Shown one piece after another: positions 10,815-24,400 of a stretch of 64,000 nucleotides of DNA. Every line of letters begins with the position of its first letter. Position 1 is the first letter of the stretch. The position numbers were made by a program, and so were the translations under genes. The notes under the pieces are model-generated. The model saw nothing but the letters and a program-made list of their open reading frames with translations. It searched no databases and had not been told where the DNA came from. Origin of the DNA: Bombyx mori (Eukaryota; Arthropoda; Insecta; Lepidoptera; Bombycidae); assembly GCF_030269925.1 (NCBI RefSeq), contig NC_085128.1, forward strand, positions 12,898,501 to 12,962,500. The letters are read 5' to 3'.

Positions 10815-11115
10815 ATCTATACCAGCGGTAGGGGAAATTTTTAAATTATTACCCCAAAATATTTTTGTGTAAGTTGATCCAAATCCCATGGCGAAGAACA
10901 AAAAAAAATGAAATCGTTTCTTTTTAGCATCTTTTCATATTATGGCCCCCATGATAATTTTGAAAAGAAAACAATAACTAAAAATTTAACGATTCTAAAG
11001 AGGTTTCTCTTCAATATATACTTTTTACTCCCAAAAGTTTAATTTTTACCCCCCAAAATTTCATGTTACCCCATTTGGGGTAATTTACTTCGGTTCCCCG
11101 ACCGTTGATCTATAC
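10815..11115. mobile_element. hAT-type MITE with 8-bp target-site duplication
   Basis: A 285-bp element (10823-11107) with imperfect inverted ends CAGCGGTAGGGGAA / TTCCCCGACCGTTG, flanked by perfect 8-bp direct repeats ATCTATAC (10815-10822 and 11108-11115). Eight-base duplications and CAGNGGT-like ends are hAT hallmarks. Internally AT-rich and non-coding. A larger relative is at 62460-62973. Confidence 0.8.
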
Positions 11116-12074
11116 CAAGGTATACAATATAATCTATGAGGTAGTTCTTAAAGTAACTACAAATTGATGTTATTTATAACTGTACATGATGTTCTGTACA
11201 CGGCGTGAATTTTCTAAGGGTGCAAATTCAATCTTGAACTGCACGGAATATTGACAAATGCTGAAAGCTGTCTTCTAATCTAAGACATAAGGTTGAATGT
11301 TCTTTACTTCAACTTTTTTAATTTAATATTTTATATGTAGGTAATTAGGTATATTTTATACAGAAGGGCGGTCACGACCCTCATTATACGTATATTACAG
11401 ATATCGTGATCATAAAATAAATGAAAGTTACCCTATAAGAATTGTTTGCAATGCTTGCATTTTAAGATCGATTTTAATAAGGAAACAACTGCATAATAAT
11501 AAGATATTTATCCCTTAGATTTTCTTAATCTGGCATCGGACCCACTGATTAAAATACTAATTAAAACTACTTTTACACGGACTCGGATGGCCGCGACTAT
11601 GCAAACTATAGTGTTCAAAACGTCGGATATAATATAATGACAATAAAAAACTCGAAATTAAATCTTAAAATTAGTTCCAATTACGTTTATAGCTTCCTAC
11701 TTACTAGTCTGAGTTAAATAAGACATTAATATCACTGGACATTTAATAACAATTGAAATAAATGCTTTAAGTAATTTAATTACAACATTATTGTTTTGAA
11801 GTAGTTTAACCACAACAAGATTTGTTTCTTCAAGCGTTTTAAGATTCGATTGGTTGCTATCACACCAAACTATCCATCTCTTTACTTTTGAGATATCTTT
11901 CTACTCTAGTTTCTTTCATTTGATCATCACACCAAATTTCTCAAGTAAATTTTTGCTGCTTTTTTGCTCTCTGTACAAATTTTTCAAGCAATTTTTTACT
12001 GTTTTCTTTGCACTTTGTAGTTCATTCCACTAAGACCTTCATCGAATTAAGATACTTAAGAACTACTATTGGTC
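11116..12074. other. Gene-free AT-rich stretch
   Basis: Probably importin-13 3' UTR and intergenic DNA. AATAAA occurs at 11416. No long ORF, RNA gene or clear repeat seen. Confidence 0.5.
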
Positions 12075-12498
12075 CCCCAGTAATCGAAATTAGATTAATT
12101 AATTAAAATTATAAGTTTGAATATTATTATGATTCTATTGTCAAATCTACTATAATCTAGTATATCTATAATCACAGATTTCGCCAAAATAACACTATAG
12201 ACAAATAATATTAAAGACTAAAAATATTAATCTATTCTCAATTTGACCACAGAATTTCAACAATAACAAAAGTTTGACAATAAATAAAAGAGTATATATG
12301 CGTGTGTGTGTAAAATACATGGTGGGGTGTGTAATGTTTTTTTATTTATGTTATTTAATGTATCTTTTATGCATAATTAAAAAAAAGATTAACATTCTGC
12401 ACTCATTCTCTATAAATGTGGGAAATTTCATACTCCTCCGTCCGCGCAATTTTCGTGAAAAGGGGTACAAAGTTTTGCTTCACGTACTAATATATAGA
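12075..12498. repeat. Dispersed repeat family I, copy 1
   Basis: Contains TTGCGCGGA-like sequence as CCGTCCGCGCAATTTTCGTG and CAAAGTTTTGCTTCACGT. A reverse-complement copy lies at 24700-25070. Confidence 0.55.
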
Positions 12499-12994
12499 TA
12501 ACACCCTCGAAGGGACTATGTTATAGGCTAGGGCTGTCCTGACAACGGGCCGAGTCTCGTTTACATGCGGCCCGCGACGCATGCGTTAATCAGAATATGG
12601 GTTTGTATATAAGTATTTTGGATAATAGAATTCTTTGTCAAAACACATAATCAATATTTGGTATAATTTATCTTTATTCTTGTAACATTCCATAGCCATA
12701 ACATTATTAATTTAAAAGTCTACTATATTTTACTATTATTAGGGGAATTCCCGAAAAGTATTTTGTTTTTGAAAATCATTTTTTCTGCGGTCCTCCAGCT
12801 TTTGTGGTAAATTTTAATTAGCCCGCAAATGTATGTAGTTTGGACAGCCCTATTATAGCTCTTGATTATAAATTTGGCAACTTGATTATAAATTTGCCAA
12901 CACTTCATATACTCTGGTGCTATTATAATGTGCCCTTCGTACTGTTTATGTGAGCTAAAGAAGAGATCAACCCGCGTTCGAGCCTTTTTTTATT

Positions 12995-13112
12995 TTAATT
13001 TTATTGCCCTTGTAGGCAGACGAGCACACGGCCCACCTGATGGTGAGTGGTTACCGTCGCCCATGGACTTCAGCAATGCCAGGGGCAGAGCCAAGCCGTT
13101 GCCTACCGCTAA
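12995..13112 (-). repeat. LINE 3' tail, family B
   Basis: T-rich start, ATTGCCCTTGTAGGCAGACG, to AGCCAAGCCGTTGCCTACCG. Confidence 0.65.
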
Positions 13113-16100
13113 GATGGGGCAGGCTGAGACGTGACAACTAGATGCTGAACCATGGTCGGCGGACTCTCTCGATTGGCAGGTCTAGCTGCTGCTTTAAATG
13201 ATAATAAAAAAAGTGATATTAAACCGTTAAAGTAGTTTTAATTGTCTACTGTCTCGAGCCAGTATTCCACTGCTTCTTGTTGCGCGAGTCGACTTCGCTT
13301 CACACTCTGGCTTGTGAATTTAACGACAGTCCCGTTGACTTTCGAGCTTCGAGTTGACGTACTGTCTGAAATTCTTCAGACCGTTTACGACGTAGAATAG
13401 TTTGACTAAAATTTTGCTGTCTGCGTAATAACTACCGTGTTTTATTTATGTACATATTTCAGGCCTGGTCACCCGCGCCCTCATGAAATATATCCTCTTT
13501 TCGCATTAAAAGTGTATCATTTCCAAAAATATTCGAAATTGATTAAATATGCGGAATCATTTGGTATCACCAGTATATTTCTCATAAATACTGTCAAAAG
13601 AGCCTAGTTTAATTTTAGTTTTTTTTTTATATTACCTATATCTTGACTACTATTAACGAAATTAATACACAATTTTATCTTACTTTAAAGACAGATAAAG
13701 TAACTAGTAAAAAATAAAAATAAAATGTTGCAAAGATGATTAATATTTAAAATATCACATGTTAAACCTGTAGAACACTCCTGTAAAATTAGTTACTTTT
13801 GAGATTATACAGTTTTAATGCGAGAAGACGATATTATATTATTCTGTATCATAACCACGTATGTTCCCTTGAAATTCCTTTTAATCAACAAATCTTCAGT
13901 CTTCCTGGATCTTCGGTGTAACTATTTATATATCATTAACATACTCTCAATGTTGTCGATCAATTGACATTGTATAATAAATACGATAATGATCTCGTAG
14001 ATATTTTGTAACTATTTTTTTGTGATATTTCGCGCTAATATTTAATGTAGGATAATATGAAAGTGTTGTATTATTTTCTAAAAGAATATTAAGTTTAGAG
14101 TAGATTACCTATATAAGTAAGTTAGAATGCAGATCTGACGGGCATAGAAAACTATTTAATCATAAATTGGTGTTTATTTTGAAAAAATATGATCGATTTT
14201 ATTATTATATTACGTTAATTTTATTTTGTTAAAGTATAGAATTGTCAAGGTAACGTTTTACTCGAATCCAGGTTAACGATCAAAGATCGTTAGTGCTATT
14301 GTTTACCGTCAATCTTTAAAAATCTATTTACGATCACTAATAATTCGCTTTGATTCGTCACTCACTTAGTGGAAGAAATATGATTTTTTCAACTTTTGAG
14401 TTTTTCAGTCATAATATCATTAGCAACTACGAAACACCCGCTGCTGGGTATAACCTTCCCGTAAGATTATTTCTTCGTTATTTTTCATGTATGTATGTGT
14501 ATGTAAGCTGCCTTCATGTCTAAGAAGATGAACTACTTAGTTAACCGGAGGTTGTGCAGCCAGAAAGTCATGGGTGGTTATCAATATTTATTTAGTACGT
14601 ACCTATCTATAACGCACATGCAGACAAATAATAAATAAATTCATGCACAAACACAATGAAATAATACGCAAGTATAAAGTAATCAGATAAGTACTTCGTT
14701 AAAAAAATCACTTCTTCTCTGTTAATTTTATTAGTTTTTCTGAGAGCATTCGTTGTACGATAAAATTGAACACACAGTGTTAGTCCTATCTGCTTAGTGC
14801 CAGTTTTTTAACTTCTCGATCACGTAAAAGTTAACTCAAATTTATTGAAGTTGTAACAGCGCCCCTAGCGGCAAACGTAGGCGCGTAAGTTACAAAACTA
14901 GTGCTAAGCAAAATCAAGCGTATTTAAAAAAAAAAGACTAATCGACAAATTAAATTACAAAATAAAAAAAGAGAATTAGGTATGTCACAATGAATTGAGC
15001 TACGAATAGATCATACAGCCTTTTGGTTCGGCACAATATCTGACCTTGCGCTGATCACGTCCTTGCAATTTTGTACTAAAGAAAAAACCTGTTTTATAAC
15101 TTAAGGTAATTTAAAAAAAAAAATGTTTCTAATTGGGTCAATGAGTTTTTTGATCGCGATAATCTATTCTATATTCTTTACATAATTTAATTCTATCCAC
15201 TTTATATATAATTGAAATTCATGAATTATTCTATTTGAAAAATATTCAATTTATAAAATCTTATCAATTAATATCAAAATATCGTATACAGTATTTCTTC
15301 AATAGCCTTTATTTTCTTAAATTTTGTTATCACATTGTAACAACAATGTAATCAACTCTTCTTATAAAATGGACAATACCATAATTTATCTTCAATGCAT
15401 TACTTTGTTGTGTGGCAAAATTACGATTTAGAGGAGTATTTTTGCAATAATGTAATAAATTAAATTATTTATATGAATTTATAGTCGTATGCAAGAGTTT
15501 GACGAAAATAAAGCTTAGCTTGTACTTTATTTATTCTTGAGATTTAATAATCTTACGTCATTCGTCCATGACCACGAAAATTTAGTTTAAAACAAAAAAC
15601 GAGGTTAAACCATAAAAATACGTTTTAATTAAATATTATTTCTGTTTTAATTTTAAGAACGTATTTAGAAATAAATTTAGTTTAGTATAAATATGTATTA
15701 ATAGGGAATTTTCATCGGCATTTCCTTTCCGTCAGACCTGCAATTTTCACACATAATTTAAGATTTTTATATTTAAATGTATAAAATGTAAAGGGATCGC
15801 TCCGGAAATCGGACCAAAATGGCAATAGACTATTCTATTGACATGAAAACGAAAAACAATACGATTTTGCTATGGCTAGTATAAATACTTTATCGATTTA
15901 GTAATTGGCAAACCCGCAATGATCGGTTGTAAAACTTGACATATTTAACATACGCGGATTTTATAGGGTTCAAGAACACTAAAAAATTGGATCAAGAATC
16001 ATCTGTTTTGTATTTTGAACTGCCTGACTTCGTTTTCGGAGAAGATTCCAATACATATATTGAGTACGTGTATCAGTACTCTCTCGGTACACAGCGCTGT

Positions 16101-18331
16101 CGTACGACACTCTCGACTCAGTGCGAGACGTATAACTGCAGTATTTACATTTTAATATTTAGAATTATATAAAAGGAATGAAACCAAAACGGTCAAGTTT
16201 TAATAAAAATATCACAATCATATTGTATAGAAACGTGTGATAATTATATCATTTGTAAATAAATAACTATATTCGATTTTAAGTATTTATATTAGACATT
16301 TTGAAAATGAAAACAATAAAATTGATTAATTTGAAAGGTTTATTTCATTTTTAATCATTTTATACACTTAATTTACTTAAAAATGTAAAGAATATCACAA
16401 TATTGATGCCGTTCTATATACTGTAAATAGCTTTATAATTTTCCCAAAAGCTATCAATACGATCCTTACAACATAGTAGACGAGTTCTATATATAATATT
16501 ATCATAATTTAAAATTTCATTCCAGAAATTCAGATCGGTAATAATATTATTTATAATTTTTAGGAGAATGTAATATTAGCTTTCTCTACATCGAGGTATA
16601 AGGTGAAGGTATCGGTCAAATTAGTATTTTCCCTTTGAGAAAATGTCTGCTTAACCAAAACAGGCAGGGTGACGGCACGAACATGTGTAGGCTCCGACTT
16701 GAGCATATACATGTGAATTTACCAGCAAACATGTTCTGTAGATAGACTACATGTGGTAGAGAGGACACTATTCACAGACTACAATAAATCATTAATTATG
16801 GATTAAATGTATTATTTTGATTTTCTACATTTGAAATTTTTTTACATATACAAATATAGCTTATACTAAATTTGTTTACACAATACCTGAAATGGGTTAG
16901 TAAGACATTTAAAAGGATTAGTGAACTAAAATAGACTATCCGAATGTTAAGATTTGTAAAGAGCCATATAAAATGTTTATCACGGTTAAATTTATGTTTC
17001 ACTTATTATATTTACAAATTCCACAATTTGCACAAATAAAACAACTGACATTTCCAATTCTTGTAATATTTCGTGTACATATTTCAGTCTCTGTACATTC
17101 AAAACTTAAAGAAATACTATTACTCTTACGTAACATATGGCAACAATTTTTTTAGTTTATTCGTAACGAGGTTAGTCCGAAATACAATCGAATCATATTT
17201 TGGAAAAATCTCACATTAAAAATTTTATTCGATAAAATATATTCCAATCGCTGAGCTAATTTTTTAGTTAAACAAAATGATATCAAGACCATTAACGAAA
17301 TAGAATTCGTGAGCACAGTTCCCGTTACTTAGATGTATGAAATAAAATAAAAATATTTTCTGTACAAACTCAATTTATAATATTGTGTCATATTTCGTTT
17401 TAATTTTTTATATTTGGAAATTCCAAATAACATGGTGTATTATTTATTTAAAACAATGTAACTTACATGTTACTCTATAATTAAGTAATTATTATCGGCA
17501 CAACGTTTTAAGTAAATTACTAAGTATGTAACAGTTTTTGTTATTAAATATTTCGCGTCACTTCTTTAGTGCCCACGAAGAAGTTGTTTATGATTGACAA
17601 TCGAATTTTCGACAAAACTAGTTGGCTTCTTGTTGCTGGCAGACGAGACAGAACTACAACTAATAACTGTGCACGACTTCATACTAATACAATAAACTAT
17701 GAAACAAGAATATTAATTTAAAATCTTAGCAGAGCTACAGGAGACAAAAGCAATCCGAAATCGTAAAAAAAATTCACAATTCATTGTAACATGATTTATC
17801 TGGTTATTTTGTAGGTTAATTGACAGAGGTGTCGTCATGCAGGAGCAAAATACATATAATTTTTTTATTTCCACTGTAAGCAGACAAGCTTAGTTAACAC
17901 ATCCAAGTCGCTGCCCAATACAAAATGATTAGATTACAATACATAATTATTATTACACCACAAAATAAAATCTACGAGATATTAGTACTTACAGCTTAGT
18001 GATAAAAAATTCGTAATTACCGTATTTAATATAATTTAAACGACTATATTTTGTATAATAAATGCATTTAATTTAATATTTAAAGTACACTACATTATGT
18101 GATGTTTAACACTAGACAAGTATTATATAAACAGCCCCGAGCCGTTAAATAGTTCAAAATGATTGATCGGTAAAAGTTACACGAAATTCCCTTAGTCAAC
18201 ACAGACTGTTTGTTCACTCTTGTAACCGTTGGGTTATAGTATCTAACCTGAAATAGCTCCTCAAGGCCATCAGCATAGGTATGAAAAACATTTTTTTTTT
18301 ATCAAGACGCCTTGTTGTAGAATGGAGCCTT
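13113..18331. other. Long gene-free AT-rich intergenic stretch
   Basis: Lies between the convergent importin-13 and SIAH-like genes. Apart from the MITE remnant at 14791-14910 I see no convincing gene. An ORF at 15936-16172 (78 codons) has no recognisable family. Confidence 0.5.
14791..14910. mobile_element. MITE family H, shortened copy
   Basis: Ends TGCTTAGTGCCAGTTTTTTA and GTGCTAAGCA inverted; shares GCGCCCCTAGCGGCAAACGT-like core with the fuller copy at 26435-26606. Confidence 0.55.
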
Positions 18332-18451
18332 CTACTTATTGTCCAACACGTCCCTGATCATCAAGCTCCAGCTCCTGTTCATGAGCGGCCGCTTGGCGAG
18401 CCTCATGGCCTTCGCGAGCCGCTTCTTGATCAGACTAGAGAGAAACCGCGA
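18332..18451 (-). other. In-frame coding-like extension after the SIAH-like stop codon
   Basis: Directly after the TGA at 18454-18452 the same frame stays open for exactly 39 codons until TAG (18334-18332). The segment is GC-rich at third positions like the exon before it and would encode a basic tail (LIKKRLAKAMRLAKRP, then ending VLDNK). Possible explanations: stop-codon readthrough; removal of a 54-nt mini-intron (GTGCGACG to TTTCTCTCTAG), which would keep the frame; or ordinary 3' UTR. Confidence 0.4.
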
Positions 18452-21400
18452 TCAGGATTCAGAATCGTTCGCCTCTATCTCGTCGCACTGAGCGATCTCC
18501 AAATTGAACTCCAAGTATTTATCCGGCTCGCACTGCTTGTTCTTGACCCTGAGGAAGTTGAGGGCCTGGTCGAGGGTCAGGTGGAAGCAGTCCTGGCGGC
18601 TCACGTTCACGGACGAGCTCTCCAAGTCGCTGTGGGTCACCCTCGTGTACACTAGCTTCCTCGAGTTGTGCTGCCCGTTCACAACCACCTATAATCCGAA
18701 AAGAAAAAAAAAACATTTATCAAAAGGACCTTACAAAAAGTTCCGGTGGTAGATTCTGCTCTTGCTAGGGTTCGTGTTAGCAACGTCGTCAGGTTTGAGC
18801 CCCGTGAGCTCACCTACTAGTTAAGGTTACACTGATATAGCCTCTCAAGGCTCTCAGCTTAGATAGGGAAAAAAAAACAAATAAAAAGTGTTCGATTACG
18901 ATAAAACGGAACGGAAAAAAACATTTTATCATTAAAGAAACAAACTTTATCATTTAATGTCCCTCACGATGTTTCTCGTGCATGGTGCCACCAGGATCAA
19001 CGGTGACAACTAAAAACTGTTGTTGTTATTATTCTAAGCTCAAACAGTGATTGGTCGGTCTGATGCTGGTGTGCACGTCCCTCCGCAGGTGCTGGCGGAA
19101 GATCAGCGCCGCAGTACCGATTGTCTCGGTACTGTTAGGCATTGCTGAGCCGGTAACCGTTTCCAAGCCTTGTTATTTTTCTTTTAATTTTTCTTTAATT
19201 TTTTGTAAATTTATGTTTGGAATAAATGTTTATCCTTATTATAATAAAAAAAGAGAAAATAAAAGTTGTAGCTTCGTTAATTTGAAACACACCTCGTAAG
19301 TATAATTGCTGGCTTTCGACTTAGGTCCGATGAATGCGACGTAGATGATGATGCCCCACGTGCGGATGTCGACGTCGACCTTCAGATGAAACAGCTGGTC
19401 CAGCGCCATGATGACGCAGTCCTCGTGCTGTTCCACGTTCACTTTGATCGAGAACTGATGCTTGCGACCCATCTTCAGCATCGACATGTGCTTACTCTGT
19501 CATGCAACATTTTAGAAATATTAAAATGTGATCGATATCAATTAGACATTTTCTAATTTATTTAGTAACTAGCGACCCGCCCTCGCTTCGCTTCGGTAAC
19601 ATGAAATTTAATTATTGATTATTTACGACATCACATACAAAGGATTTCGGGGGCGATAAATCCATCTAGCTACGATTAATGTTGTTTTATTCGTGTTTTC
19701 AATGATCAACTTTATGACTCTTCCCGACATCTACTGGCGAATAATAATACTATTTTTCTTAATTGAGAGCAACTAACCGCTTTAAAGACACAACAAGATG
19801 GCGTTATAAAAAAAAACTGAAATAAAGTATAAATAAATAAAAAAAATAGTACTACATTTGTAAGTAATATAGTAAGTATCCGGATGTCGCCGGGCGTAGT
19901 ACCTGGAAGTGGTGCGCGAGGTGCGCGTGCGGCAGTGCGGGCGCGTCCCGGCACGCGGGCGCGGGGCAGTGGTAGCGCCGCGCGGCACAGCTGGCCTCGT
20001 GCGGCGCGCGCCGCCGGAGCCGCACCTCGCGCCCGCACCCGTGCCGGCACGGGTACCGCAGCATCTCCGCCACCTGCCACCACAACTTGCTTACTTAAGA
20101 GAACACGAAAACTCAATTTAACTGTTTACTGGTGGTAGGACCTCTTGTAAGTCCGCACGGGTAGATACCAGTACCCTGCAAAATTTATTTAAAAGGGCTT
20201 ATCTTCCCGCCCTCCAGAACGAACACGCGTGACTGGCTTCGTGACGTCAGCCGAAAACAGTTTCCATTCCCCAAACCGAGCACAAATACCTTAGTTTGTA
20301 ATAAGTAAACCTTTACTGGTGGTAGGACATCTCGTGAGTCCGCACGGGTAAGTACCACGACCCCGCCTATTTCTGCCGTGAAGCAGTAATGCGTTTCGGT
20401 TTGAAGGGTGGGGCAACCGCTGTCACTATATTAAGACTATAGAACTTATATCTCAAGGTAGGTGGCGCATTTACGTTGTAGATGTCTATGGGCTTCGGTA
20501 ACCACTTAACACCAGGCGGACTGTGAGCTCGCCTAACTAAAAATAGAAAATAAATTTTAATAACTTTGAATTAAAAATAGTGTAAGAAAAAATGATTTTA
20601 TTGTAAAAAAGCGTGGGGTGCTTTTCAGGATATTATCAAAATAACCCTTCTACTCATATCTGTTCATAAAATATTTATAACTACTGATACCACGCACCCC
20701 ACGCTTTTTTTTACAATAAAATAATTTTTTCTAACACTATTTTTAATTCAAATTTATTAAAATTTATTTTCTATTTTTTAGTTGGATTTTCTATAAAGGC
20801 GTATTTGTGTTAGTTTTTGTAAACTATTATTTATTTTTCATTTTATAGTTGAATTTAAATTTTTTCAATATTTTTTTAAATATTGAATTGTCATCGGTCC
20901 TTAATAAGTATACCAAATTTCGAGTTAATCCGACGTTTTGAAGGGTGTCAAAATCATGTTTAAAGATTCCGTTACCAACATACATACATACGTCTGAAGC
21001 TAATAAAAGGGTATTAAAAGGTATCTTCCTACAAGATTTAAGGCTTTGGCAGAGTCGCATCGCTCAGTTCGAGTACACGTTGAGGCCAGGACTAACCCCT
21101 TCCATGGCTCGGTTCCGCACGCTGGAGAACACGGTGCGGCACACGGGGCACGCGTTGAGTCGCGAGCGGCAGCGCACGCACACCAGGTGCCCGCGCCGGC
21201 ACTGCGCGATGGGCGGCTCCATCCACTCCAGGCACACCGGGCACTCCAGCAGCCGCAGCAGACCCTGGAAACGTACAAGCTACTATTTAACACTGTCTAT
21301 CTATACGCTGCTTAAAAATAATTAGTATTAAAAAGATTAATAATCTGGATGACGGCGACCACCACATGGCCAATACAATGCAAAAAAAATTATTACAATG

Positions 21401-24400
21401 AAAAAGCTTTTTAATTGTGCGATAACAGAAAATGAGTGAGAATGTTTGAAGTGAAACTTCTTTAGAATCGTTGTGATTTCAAACTCGATGAAACGAAATG
21501 AAACGAAACGAAAAAATAAGTCCATAGAGACACAAGCGATTGGCTTGCCGAAGCGGCTCCGAGCGGCGCCGACAAATCACGTAGCGCTCCGCACGGTCTC
21601 GCGTCCCCGACTAGTTTATTATCAAATGAATGCAGAAGGCACTTTTAATCATTTCGAAAGTTCCAAATAATACATATCAACGTAAATTATAGTACCAAAG
21701 TAAAAGCTAATAGGCACGTAGTAGGAATTCAAGTATAATTATAATATACTTTAACTATTTACTGGTGGTAGGACCTCTTGTGAGTCCGCACGGGTAGGTA
21801 CCACCGCCCTGCCTATTTCTGCCGTGAAGCAGTAATGCGTTTCGGTTTGAAGGGTGGGGCAGCCGTTGTAACTATACTTGAGACCTTAGAACTTATCTCA
21901 AGGTGGGTGGCGCATTTACGTTATAGATGTCTATGGGCTCCAGTAACCACTTAACACCAGGTGGGCTGTGAGCTCGTCCATCCATCTAAGTAATAAAAAA
22001 AATTTAAAAAAAGCATAAAGAACATGTAATTTTATAGCAATTTCATTTGCTTTTATATTTAATTGTATTTAAAAAAACATTATAACAAACCTGGTTAAAA
22101 TCTTTAACAGAGAAGAATCCGGCTTCATCGTTACCTAAAAATTATAAAAAATTTTTTATCTGTGAATTATAATATATAATTTAGATCATACTTTTTTACA
22201 CTAGGTCCTTACATATGAAATAAACGTTCTGTCGTACTGACCACTTTGATCTGAAATACCTCTTTGGTTAAGAATTCAAAATTCAAATTTATAAATTCAT
22301 TTAGCTGCCACATTTGAGTTTTGAAAACAATCATTCATTTGTTTTTCCTCATTATATTTTTTCTTTTGCGTCGCTTATTACCGCACAATGGAAATCATGA
22401 AATATCAGTATATTTACGAGTACGAGTTCTACCCTAGCACCAGTGCTGCAAAAACAGCTCGAGGGATTAATGATGTGTATGGCGCTGGTGTCGCAAAAGA
22501 AAGCACGATACGTTTTTTGTTTCAACGTTTTCGTTCTGGAAATTTCGACCTTCAGAACCAACCTCGTGGACGGCCGGAGACCAAAGTGGAAAATGAAGAA
22601 TTAAAGGCTATTGTGGAAGCGGATCCATCACAAAGCACTTCAGAGATAGCTGCAGGCTTCCGGGTAAGTGATAAAACGCACGAGTCAGCGTCACGAGAAA
22701 AAAACTATAAGACTGGTCATACGAATTGTGGCACAATCGCTTAGCTCGTCTTATCCTCTGGGCTACGAAGACGTTAAACATTTCAATAAACTTGATACTT
22801 GTACGTTTTTTTGTAATATTTTTAAAGCAAACAAATAACCCGTGTGTGAATGATAGGCATAATTTATAAGATTACCACTCTTCTTCCTCTTCACTCCGTG
22901 CGGTTGCGGCTCCGGGGCTGATCCTTCGGCCTCAGCTTCGGGAGACTCCTGAGATCAAATGAATATTATTTTAAAAAACCTCTAAAATTACCTCGTACTG
23001 TAGACCTTTTTTTTGCTGTTTTATTTGGATATTCACTTTTTTTAACATCATCATTTACGAAACGAGGAAAATAAATAACTACAGAATATAGCGTATTTGT
23101 TCTTAATCAGATTTGTTTCTGGCATTGTGAAAATTAATTTACATAATTACAATACACCGATATGCAATCAGTGATTCTTGGTGCACTGAGCCTTTCCAAA
23201 CAACTATTAAACACTATTACGCCATGATAAATTATCACCAAGCTAAAAGCATAAGCACGCACGGCTTTTTTTTCAATAGTGACGCATACGTCACAACATT
23301 ACTCACTGGAGTATCATCTTCATTACTGGCAGTAGCCGCGTTTGTCATGACCACGTCATTGGCAACATTGTTCTCGCCTTCCTCGTTGGTGTCGTCGTCG
23401 GGCGCGTCCAGTTCCACGATCTCTTCCTCCATGGCCCCACCGGGCGTCGGATCGTGTGACGTACTCGCTTCAACAATAAATAAGCATCGTTTGATATAGG
23501 CCAGATTTCAAGGGAGCGAAGTTTCTGTGATAACAATGTATATAACTCTAAAGTATTTTTTATTGCTTAGATGGGTGCACGAGATCACGGCCCACCTGGT
23601 GTTAAGTGGCTACTTGAGCCCATAGACATCTACACCACCTAGATTAAAGTTCTAAGGTCTCACAGGTTTTTTTAGTACAACTGCTCTTCCCCCCTTCAAA
23701 TCAAAACGCATAACTGCTTCACGACAGAAATAGGCGGGGTGGTGGTACCTACCCGCGCGGACTCACAAGAGGTCCTAGCACCAGTAAACAAGTAAGAATA
23801 CACATAGACAGTGCCATTGTTTCGCTCGCCTAATATAACTCTCGGCCTATCCGATATTTTTAATACAGCATATCGCGCTCGCAGATTTTTGGTACCAAAA
23901 ACGGCCGTGGGGTAGCTGTTCAAAATTCCATACGAATTCTAATTGGGTTAGTTTACCATTTGTTGGCGACTCTTCGCTGCAGAAACACGCAAAATAGTTT
24001 TACGCAAAATTTATACATATCGATGCTTGAAAGGCAAACGTGACTAAGCGACAATGCGTGTACTTTACAGTAGACTAATTTAAAGTTGAAATACCTGAAA
24101 AAAATTCTATTTTAACGAATCTAGCTGTAGGATTGAAATGATTTTAATAGACCTAGAAATATTTTTTTTTTGCCCATCGAATATGGTTATTGCCTATCAT
24201 TTATGTACAAAGCAGTTATTGTCGCTTAGTCACGTTTGCCTTTCAAGCGTCGATATCTAATGTTCAGAATAGAATGGATATATTACGTTCAGCACTTTGT
24301 TCTTGTCCATCGTTCTGATCGTTGTTGACGAGCATCAGGGTGGGCTCGGACTCCGCTTCCGCTTCTAAAAAAAAACAATTTTTAGTATCTTACATACTCG

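Noticed and set aside
15936..16172. 78-codon ORF in the intergenic stretch
   Set aside because: Tested as a possible exon after TTTATAG; no recognisable family and no partner exons.
18281..18655. 124-codon plus-strand ORF
   Set aside because: Shadow of the last SIAH-like exon and the coding-like segment after it.
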